This document shows, piece by piece, positions 56,945-64,000 of a stretch of DNA of 64,000 nt. The notes beneath the pieces were generated by a model, which was given only the letters and a program-made list of their open reading frames with translations, was not told the origin of the DNA and did no database searches. Every line of letters starts with the position of its first letter. Positions within the stretch are counted from its first letter, which is position 1. Made by a program: the position numbers and the translations under genes. The stretch is from NCBI GenBank assembly GCA_024734495.1, contig JALMQS010000070.1, positions 11,256,572 to 11,320,571 of the forward strand, written 5' to 3'. This DNA comes from Forficula auricularia (taxonomy: Eukaryota > Arthropoda > Insecta > Dermaptera > Forficulidae).

Positions 56945-57270
56945 TTGAATTTACAAACCAAATTTTTTTGCTCATTATGTTGAAAAATATATGGAAATGG
57001 AAAAAAATAATTTTCAGCCATTATATTTTTTCACCCTGATTGTGTGTTCGGAGTCACATACTTACGAAAATGTAATAACGAAAAGTCGTAGAAAGTTCGT
57101 TCTTATGCTAAAATATTTGTATTTCCAATGCGGAGAACTGATTAGATTTTGACCTTTCGAGCTTTGGAACTCTAGGTTCAAAAATCCAGAAAACTTAATT
57201 TTTTTGAATGGTTTTTATTGAGATTTTAAGCCCCTGTTATAATATAGGCATAAATGAACAATTTACGTTA
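56945..57270. repeat. Repeat R2 partial copy
   Basis: TGCTCATTATGTTGAAAAAT, CGTAGAAAGTTCGTTCTTAT, CAATGCGGAGAACTGATTAG and CTAGGTTCAAAAATCCAGAA. Confidence 0.65.
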
Positions 57271-57516
57271 TATTTAAGTTTATTATTATTAATTTTTCAG
57301 GCCTCTATAGTGTAACTAACTTTTCACGTTTTTTGTTGTTTAATAAATGTACAAGTAGATAATTAAGAAAATATAAAATCGAAATCAGATCAGAAAAGTT
57401 TTTATTGTAACTTATTATTATTATTATTCTAACTGGCTTTCGGCTAAGTAAAGAGCAAACAAATTTTCAATATCCACGCTGACCCAATGAAAAATAATAT
57501 TTATAATTAAAAAAGA

Positions 57517-57551
57517 CTGATGATGAAAGCCAAGCCTTCGAAACTATAGTC
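57517..57551 (+). ncRNA. Hammerhead ribozyme, one stem II mismatch
   Basis: CTGATGA (57517-57523), GAAAGC/GCCTTC stem with one A-C mismatch, GAAA, CTATAGTC with GUC at 57549-57551. Core residues complete. No Penelope-like tail could be identified downstream. Confidence 0.65.
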
Positions 57552-57599
57552 TCAAACAAATAAATAATAAATATACAAATACATATATATTTTTTGAGA

Positions 57600-58540
57600 T
57601 ATATGTGTGTATGTTTATTTGCATCAAGAAGAGGACAACCTCTTTGTTTCTCTTTATCATTAAATTTTTAATTCACCGAAACTGCCAGCATCGCCGAGTT
57701 TTGAAAAAGTTTCAACTTATTCCTACAATTTTTGTATTTTATCCGCTATCGATTTCAATAATCCTTTGAGAATAGAATCGATTATATTGAGATGATATTC
57801 AAAATTAATATTTACGATAAAAGTCCTCTCGAATTTTTTTTTAATTCATGTAAAGTGGACGATTTTATTGGTTGACAGGCCCCTATCCCACCCTCCAGAG
57901 GGATGAATAGAAAAAGAAGAAGAATCTCCTTAATGAAAAGCTTCAGTTCTCCAAAATGATTAGTGGAAGTGAAAGGAGAACAATTGAGGGGCCCCATTTG
58001 CAGTTAATTGAGGGGCGGGGACCCAAGTGAAGTGAGCAGTCAGTCGTGGTGTTGACAGGGGGGCGTGTCCCCGCCGCGCCCCCCATTTATAAATTATTCT
58101 CAAGTGTACGTCGGTTATCAAAACAATAAAGTCCATCAAAAGAAGAAGAAGAAGGAAGAATTCCGGCGCTCGTGACCCTAGCTGTTTTATCGCCGACCGA
58201 CTCTTTTCTTGATTCACACACGTTTATCATGATTTTTCACCAATAACGTTTATTATACATCATAAAACGTTTCCAGAAATTTTTTCCTTTTATCGCACTA
58301 TTATGCAATTTATTAAAGCGGAAGTAAATAGAAACCCAGCCAGCACAAGGAGAATCTATTATATTTGAATCGCTGATTGCAGAAAAGGTATGTCTTTGAA
58401 CTAAAATTTTGCAGGAGTGCCCACAGGATGAGGGGAGGGGGTTAAGACGCAGAGTGCGTTATTGAAATTTCTGGATGGTGAGGTTGAAAATTATATGCTA
58501 AAAATAAAAGCGGTCAAAAGGTAATATAAAAATTTTTAAG
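57600..58540. other. Mostly non-repeat DNA with GC-rich island
   Basis: 57990-58240 is GC-rich (GGGGACCCAAGTGAAGTGAG, GGGGGCGTGTCCCCGCC) with AGAAG repeats and no TIRs; perhaps host regulatory or exonic DNA. Frames on the minus strand here lack motifs. Confidence 0.3.
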
Positions 58541-58612
58541 AAAAAAATAAAACCGACTTCAAAAAAATTAAATGCAACAAATAAAATACACTAAAAGGTA
58601 TAAAATAATAGC

Positions 58613-58813
58613 TTTATTCGTTTTGGATGCCTTGGGCGCCCTTATGTCAGCCTCAAGTCACTAACCCATATTCGTTTAGGAATACCAACCGACTTGGTGT
58701 GCCCCAGCCCTATTCGTTTCCCTATTCTCCCCCTTCGTTTTCCTAAACGAATATGGGTTAGTGACTTGAGGCTGACATAAGGGCGCCCAAGGCATCCAAA
58801 ACGAATAAAGCTA
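58613..58813. repeat. Palindrome with 68-72 bp arms
   Basis: AGCTTTATTCGTTTTGGATG through CACTAACCCATATTCGTTTA, mirrored at 58742-58813 with no obvious mismatch in the compared blocks; spacer holds GGTGTGCCCCAGCCC. Confidence 0.85.
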
Positions 58814-58821
58814 ATAATTGA

Positions 58822-59115
58822 ATGTAATGGAAGGCAGCCCAGAGGTAGTGAGGAAAGAAAAAATTAACACATATAAAATAAAGTGTAATTTATTGAAATC
58901 CTTCCTCCTTTCCTTTCAAACCGACGTTTCGGGATATTTTTCCCTCCTTCTTCAGGGTTTCAAAGGGTCAATTATTGAAACCCTGAAGAAGGAAGGAAAA
59001 ATCCTCCGAAACATCGGTTTGAAAGGAAAGGAGAAGGATTCCAATAAATTACACTTTATTTTATATGTGTTAATTTTTTCTTTCCTCACTACCTCTGGGC
59101 TGCCTTCCATTACAT
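58822..59115. mobile_element. Foldback FB1, complete copy
   Basis: TAATGGAAGGCAGCCCAGAG to CTCTGGGCTGCCTTCCATTA. Cores: minus 58923-58954 (GACGTTTC), plus 58983-59015 (GAAACATC, mutated). It gives the full structure for the truncated copy at 1-385. Confidence 0.85.
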
Positions 59116-59837
59116 TCAATTAAAATTTCTACCAGTCCGTCTCTCTCCAGAGAAAATTTCGTTGTAAAAATAATTATTATCTTATTTACGCAAAATATTA
59201 AAATGAAATTACTTTTTGAAGTCGGTGCCAAACAAACTATACCTATAAGCTAGCGTACCCACCAAACGTACTAAGTAAGATCCGTCGAGTGCGATTCATA
59301 AAAGGTATATGTTTGGCACCGACTTAAAAAAGTAATTTCATGTTAATATTTCGTAGTTTAGTTGTAACTAAATAAGATAATAATTATTTTATACCTTTTA
59401 GTGTATTTTATTTGTTGCATTTAATTTTTTTGAAGTCGGTTTTATTTTTTCTTAAAAATTTTTATTTTTCTCGTTTTAGTGATGTTATTAATAGTGATCC
59501 TATCATTAGAACTTGACCAAATTAATATGGCACCACCCCTAAGATACCCCCTTTCCAATAAAAAAAGAATCATCGAAATCGGTTTATAAACAAAGAAGTT
59601 AGTCTTGAACAAACCTAACAAAAAAGGTCTAATGCATATGAAAAAAATGCGACCAATCGGAAGGTAGACTGGACCCAATGAAAAAAATTTCAAAATCGGT
59701 CCACAATTGGCGGAGAATATGAGGTAACATAGGCACAAAAAAAAAAAAAAAAATCAGTCGAATAGAGAACCTCCTCCTTTTTTTTAAGTCGGTTAAAAAA
59801 GCACTTCTAATTCTTTAGAAGTGAAGAAAATGGGGGG

Positions 59838-60520
59838 GAAGTACTTTTAAATAAAGTAAAGAAAATTCAAAAATTTTAAAATATGAACTTCTAGGAAGGT
59901 TTCACAAAAATAAAAACAAGATGCTTGTTAGCATGACTTTATATATACTACCTTGATCAAAAAGTTTCAGGAATTTATTTTTCAAAATCGATATTGTCTA
60001 CTTCAAAATACTCCTCATCGAGTGCAACGCACTCATGCCAGCGCTTGATCTAATTTTAACGCAAAATTTAAATACAAACTCTTTGATGAAAAGACGATTT
60101 CATTTTTAAAATCGTCAAAATCGAAAACGGCTCTTGATAGTCCATACAGAAAACCGAGTATAAAAAATGCTTCGAGGATTGTAGCAAGCGCTTGCATAAA
60201 TGCGTTGCAGTCGATGGGGAGTACTTTTAAAAGGGACAATATCGATTTTGATAAATAAATTTGTATTTTTGATTTTTCTGAATAAATTCCTGAAACATTT
60301 TGATCAAGGTAGTATCAAAATACCCCAAAGGGTAGAAGGAGTTCATAGAGAAAACTCAAAATATATATAGTCATGCTTGTTAGCATGACTATATATATTT
60401 TGAGCATTATGTCTTTTATTTTTGTGAAACCTACCTATAATTTTAAATTTTTTAAATTTTATTTCCTTTAATTAAATATTTTTCACCAAGAACCTACACC
60501 ATTCTCCTTTAACAAAAAAG
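59838..60520. mobile_element. Foldback FB2, copy 4, with mariner insertion
   Basis: GGAAGTAC at both edges (about 59838 and 60520) looks like a TSD. AGGAAGGTTTCACAAAAATA and TTTTGTGAAACCTACCTATA are the arms; CATGCTTGTTAGCATGAC hairpin near 60372. Confidence 0.7.
59948..60312. mobile_element. Inverted dimer of mariner 3' ends
   Basis: TA-flanked (59946-59947, 60313-60314). Ends CTACCTTGATCAAAAAGTTT and AACATTTTGATCAAGGTAG. Both arms encode a mariner transposase C-terminus pointing outwards: minus RWHECVALDEEYFEVDNIDF then stop (60043-59975), plus ACINALQSMG...RDNIDFDK then stop (60256-60258). Confidence 0.85.
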
Positions 60521-61184
60521 GAAGTACGTTTAATGAATCTGGGGGAGATGTGACTTTTCATGAAACTTGAGGGGTGAATCATGGAGCTAGGGGTGTGGGG
60601 GGGCATGCCGGAGTTTTGAGAAAAATACAAAAAACTCTTTTTTGGAACTTGTGTATATTTATTTATTTATTTTTTTTAATGTTTGTCATTGGAAATCAGA
60701 TGTTTCATTTTGGCCATCATTTATATATATATATATTTACAATTTTGCTAATACCAAAAGAAAAAAATAAGAAATAAATAATCAGATATACCTAGTCTTA
60801 TGATTATTACAAGTTAGATTTGGTTAAATAGTTATAAAGAACGAAATCACAATAATCAGATATAGTCTTATAATTATTACAAGTTAAAATTAGTTAAATA
60901 TTAATATTATTAATTTTGAAAAAATTAAAATAAATATCACTGTCACAAATGGAACTTGTGTATAATAATAATTGAAGAAACTCAGTGCACAAATCAAAAA
61001 TATATTAAAACTCTATCTTTTTTCAGCAGTATTTCAAACTATTTGCTTTAATGGCTTAGGACTTATTGACCTTCAAAGTTTACAAACATATATTCTTTCT
61101 GCAATCAACCTTTATTTGGTAAAGTCATTACATGATTACATCACCCTTTGAATTTTGAACAATTTTGAAATCTTTTTTTTTATA
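60521..61184. other. AT-rich stretch, no gene seen
   Basis: AATCAGATAT..TCTTATNATTATTACAAGTTA occurs twice (about 60780 and 60855), a short tandem duplication. No gene. Confidence 0.3.
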
Positions 61185-61478
61185 CTATATGGCAGGGGTT
61201 CCCAGCCCTATGCCCGCGGCCACCATGGCGCCCGGGGACCGTTTTACGTGTGCCCTTTACGACCACAATAAAAAAGTTAAGATTTCAATAAAATGTAGAC
61301 ATTTTTTGAAATTTTTTAATACATTTTTAGTAATTAATGAGAATTAGAAAAATATAAGCGAATTTGTTTGAAAATAAATACCTATGTATTTATTCATATT
61401 ATAACATTTTAAGAATATTTCCTCTATCATCTTGAACGCACGGTATAGTGTAGCCAGAAAAAGATATCTTGTAATCGA

Positions 61479-61729
61479 TTAAAAATTCACAGTTCTTTGG
61501 ACAATGTTTTTTTATTGAAGCTCTTCTTCAATTTTTGTACAACGTTTGTATCAATCTAGAAAGAAAAAATTCTACTATGTCTCAGTTATTTTTATCTTTA
61601 TTTCAACCAATGTGGCGCTAACCAATTGAGTACTTGAAAAAGTCTCGAGAGAGACGAAACGTTGTACAAAAATTGAAAAAGAGCTTCAATAAAAAAACAT
61701 TGTCCGAAGAACTGTGAATTTTTAATCTA
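61479..61729. repeat. Foldback nested in hAT
   Basis: Arms GATTAAAAATTCACAGTTCT (61479) and complement ending 61729. The plus arm has GTCTC-GAGA-GAGAC-GAAACGTTG, a variant stem-GAAACGT core. Confidence 0.8.
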
Positions 61730-61849
61730 CTAATTATAATGGACATTAAATCAACATAATATATCTTACAGTGAAAACAAAGATTTATGTATCTTTTTGG
61801 GTGTCTTTTTTTGAAAAAAGATGGAAATTATTTCAAAAATCAACCCAGT

Positions 61850-62098
61850 ATATAATATTATTAAATGAATTTAACTTTAAAGGACATCATAGATATTAGT
61901 TGAAATATTTTTACATTGCATATCCAGAGAGGTTCGTCCCCTTAGGAATCGAACCCAAGCGCTAACTACTGGCCCGGCAAGCTTAGTTAGCGCTTGGGTT
62001 CGATTCCTAAGGGGACGAACCTCTCTGATATGCAATGTAAAAATATTTCAACTAATATCTATGATGTCCTTTAAAGTTAAATTCATTTAATAATATAT
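61850..62098. mobile_element. Palindromic SINE S4 dimer
   Basis: Arms about 118 bp (61850-61967, 61984-62098), nearly identical. Each carries the tRNA-like GCGCTTGGGTTCGATTCCTA with a B box, GGGGACGAACCTCTC and ATTTCAACTAATATC; heads meet at a 17-nt centre GCCCGGCAAGC. Confidence 0.85.
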
Positions 62099-62261
62099 CT
62101 TGTAATGTTAATGGTTAATGTGAATGGTGGGGGGTAGCTAGTAGTGAATTTGAATAATATCTTATTAAACTATTTTTTACTAACCAAATTTTTGTTAACT
62201 TAACTAGAAAAATAAATGGTCCCCGCCGCTTGACCGATATTCTAAAAAGTGCTCTCAAATG

Positions 62262-63110
62262 CAAAAAGGTTTGGGATTCCTGCTATAGGGCATGGCTATA
62301 TGTTTAAATTTAGAATTACTAGAGCGCAAAATTATAGAAATGAAGATTTTAAATCAGGCCTGTCCAACCCACGGTCTAACATAAAATCATGAAATTAGTT
62401 AAAACATAGAGATTTATATGTACTTACTAGAAAATGTTTCATACAATTTTAGATGAGAGCAGAATTTAGAAAAAATATTAATTTTAGAAATGATCGAAAT
62501 TTTAAACAATACAAATTCAATTAACAAAAGGTTTTCATTTTGAAATTTGCAATAAGAATGTGCAATTTCACAAGAATCCGAATTCTAGTGATAATATAAG
62601 TATAGAGATAACCATTCTAGAATCTAGAACTGAAGATGAATTTACCTTTGAAGGGCTGCTGGTGGCCGTAGATACTGCCAGGCCTCCTTCTTGTCACCAA
62701 CTGAAAAGAAAAGTATATTAATAAAATCCCGTTAGCTGATAACGCGCTTGGAAAATTCTTTGAAATGTTATTTTGATAGACAGTCTAATAAGACTCAAAT
62801 GCCTTTTCGAATAGAATATTATTTTTTTAATGAAAGAATGAATGAGAATAATTTATACATTTTCAGGGGATGATTTCTCAATTATTTTATTATTCTAATA
62901 TTTTTTTTGCCTATTATTTTTAGAAATATTTGTAATATGAAGAAAAAGCATTTCCAAGCAAGATGCAAAAAGGTTGGGGATTCCTGCTATAGGGCATGGC
63001 TATGTGGTTAAATTTAGAATCACTAGAGCGCAAAATTTTACAAATCAAGATTTTAAATCAGGACTGTCCAATCCACGATCTGGGGACCGAATGCGGCCCA
63101 AAATAAAATG
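62262..63110. repeat. Tandem duplication, about 700-bp period
   Basis: GATTCCTGCTATAGGGCATG, CTAGAGCGCAAAATT and AAGATTTTAAATCAGG occur at 62274-62357 and again at 62977-63062. The hAT right end is thus present twice. Confidence 0.7.
62646..62700 (-). CDS. Candidate 55-nt internal exon
   Basis: On the minus strand: TATACTTTTCTTTTCAG acceptor, 55 nt, GTAAATTC donor. The segment is about 58% GC in very AT-rich DNA. Two frames are open: LVTRRRPGSIYGHQQPFK and GDKKEAWQYLRPPAALQ; the third has a stop. It is not shared with any repeat copy here, and lies between the duplicated hAT segments. Product unknown. Its length is not a multiple of three, so it would be a frame-setting exon. Confidence 0.55.
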
Positions 63111-63303
63111 TTAAAACATCGAGATTTATTTGTACTTACTGAAAAATGTATCTGATACAATTTGCCCTGATAATTTTTTCCCCCCTAAACTGAGAAATCT
63201 GAAAATCTACTGAAAAGTTTTAGAAAATAAAAGTGCTAATTTTCAATTTTGAATCTGGAACTAGATTTCAAAATTTCCGGGAAAATAATCACCATTTTGG
63301 TCT
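63061..63303 (+). repeat. hAT-like remnant
   Basis: GGACTGTCCAATCCACGATC, GAATGCGGCCCAAAATAAAA and CTGGAACTAGATTTCAAAAT match 6724-6960. Confidence 0.6.
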
Positions 63304-63559
63304 ATAGGGTGTCTCAAAAAATGTACTAACACTTCGAATGACGAGAAAAACATGATTTATGAGCATAAAGAGAAGTTGAAAGGCTTCAAATACAGAAGAC
63401 AAGTATAATCAAAGAATCATGTTCCCAAATGTTCAAATTCACGACCATCATTGTCTAGACAACGCTGATAACGCGAACCAAGATCATTTGGAATATCGAG
63501 AGCCCTTTAAATTAAATGGCTCCATTAATCGCAATAATTGCACGTATTGAGGTACTGTT

Positions 63560-64000
63560 AATCCTCATGTAACAGTTGAACACCATTTAAACTTACCAGG
63601 GGCAACAGTGTGGTGTGGGATTTCATCATTGGGCATCATAGGACCATTTTTGTCTGTCACTGGTGAGAGTTACCTCACCTTGGTGCAGGTGTTTGTCGGT
63701 CCACACCGAGGGGTGAACCGCGACCTAATATGTTGTACACCTACTTCCACTTGTACTTCCAAATATTTCCAAGCACTTCCAAATATTTCCAAGTACTTCC
63801 AAATATTTCCAAGTACTTCCAAAATACTTCCAAAGAGGTGTACACCTACTTCCAATCACTGGTCACCCCTCGGTCCACACATTGCAGAGATGTTTGGTGA
63901 CGACGACTAGATTTACTTTCAGCAAGATGTAGCACGACGTTTAGAATCCCTTGGTTCGCGTTATCAGAGTTGTCTGGACAATGATGATCATCAATTTGAA
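63560..64000 (+). pseudogene. Mariner-like transposase fragment
   Basis: Reads [20 protein letters not shown], then [18 protein letters not shown], a MITE insertion, IAEMFGDDD, stop, IYFQQDVARR, then a jump to GSRYQSCLDNDDHQFE. VWCGI...GP and YFQQD are the segments around the second catalytic aspartate in mariner/Tc1 transposases. The region with the third acidic residue is deleted. Dead through stop, insertion and deletion. Confidence 0.8.
63707..63872. mobile_element. Small MITE family M3, copy 2, 8-bp TSD
   Basis: Flanked by GTCCACAC (63699-63706, 63873-63880). Ends CGAGGGGTGAACCGCGACC and GGTCACCCCTCG. Interior tandem TTCCAAATATTTCCAAGTAC units. It splits the mariner frame. Confidence 0.9.

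Larger units (their letters stand above)
58545..59796. mobile_element. FB3 foldback, copy 3, interrupted
   Basis: AAAACCGACTTCAAAAAAAT at 58549, then TACACTAAAAGGTATAAAAT; sequence resumes at 59160 (AAAAATAATTATTATCTTAT) through GGCACCGACTTAAAAAAGTA to TTTTTAAGTCGGTTAAAAAA. Two palindromes fill the gap. Confidence 0.75.
61193..62282. mobile_element. hAT element with 8-bp TSD and two nested palindromes
   Basis: Ends CAGGGGTTCCCAGCCC and GGTTTGGGATTCCTG; TSD CTATATGG (61185-61192) and CTATAGGG (62283-62290), two mismatches. Contains foldbacks 61479-61729 and 61850-62098. No transposase recognised. Confidence 0.8.
63304..64000. mobile_element. Mariner-like element, inverted and deleted, runs off the window
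   Basis: TIR AGGGTGTCTCAAAAAATGTA at 63304. A minus-strand transposase C-terminus (GSRYQRCLDNDGREFEHLGT then stop, about 63492-63431) is followed by plus-strand coding (63560-64000) ending in the same C-terminal segment, so the element is a foldback. Confidence 0.75.

Noticed and set aside
61930..62030. tRNA gene in the 61930-62030 palindrome
   Set aside because: Only a B-box-like segment is convincing; no cloverleaf, and it belongs to a dispersed SINE family.
1..64000. CRISPR array
   Set aside because: Repeated blocks are dispersed, inverted or transposon-derived; no regular short direct repeats with unique spacers.

Overview
This window looks like nuclear DNA from an AT-rich invertebrate, most likely an arthropod (insect or copepod; that placement is inference). 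The reasons are low GC, hardly any long ORF, spliceosomal-type intron signals, tRNA-derived SINEs, and dense nested transposons of animal type: hAT, Tc1/mariner, pogo, Harbinger-like, TTAA-flanked, Helitron-like, CR1/Jockey-like LINE tails and Penelope-like elements. I see no complete protein-coding gene. It reads as intergenic or intronic sequence in which nearly everything identifiable is a transposable-element remnant.

Gene signals are few. A 55-nt minus-strand exon with good splice sites (62646-62700) is the best one. A plus-strand polypyrimidine tract running into CAG|GTGAGT (7761-7794) resembles a recursive-splicing ratchet point of a long intron. A 41-residue acidic/basic ORF (41264-41389) could be exonic. 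Several GC-richer, non-repeat-like blocks (about 20070-20360, 36660-36900, 51990-52320, 57990-58240) could be regulatory.

Layout. 1-5600: foldback elements, a TTAA MITE, and a 1.9-kb foldback holding a 5'-truncated Penelope-like insertion with a GIY-YIG remnant and a hammerhead motif. 5.6-16.2 kb: hAT remnants, Helitron-like DNA, nested Tc1-like DNA, a perfect 66-bp-arm palindrome and a Tc1 transposase tail. 16.2-28.2 kb: MITEs, SINEs and a second long foldback. 28.2-36.2 kb: a TTAA element carrying a long ACCGACTTC-type foldback, which recurs at 35 and 58-60 kb. 36.2-48.6 kb: dispersed repeats, Helitron-like DNA, LINE 3' ends, hammerheads and hAT. 48.6-58.5 kb: nested foldbacks, SINEs, small MITEs and a head-to-head hammerhead pair. 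58.5-64 kb: the densest nesting, including two inverted mariner 3'-end dimers, a palindromic SINE dimer inside a hAT element, and the microexon.

The recurrent theme is inverted-repeat (foldback) elements whose arms carry hammerhead-ribozyme-like cores (CTGANGA, stem, GAAA). One subtype, with GAAACTATAGTC, matches the short-stem-III hammerheads known from Penelope-like retroelements. It is linked to such an element here by a GIY-YIG coding remnant lying within the same target-site-duplication-bounded insertion. A second subtype ends GAAACGTC and could form stem III only as a dimer. Several insertions lie inside palindromes or repeats whose other arm or copy keeps the uninterrupted sequence, so boundaries and target duplications can be read directly.
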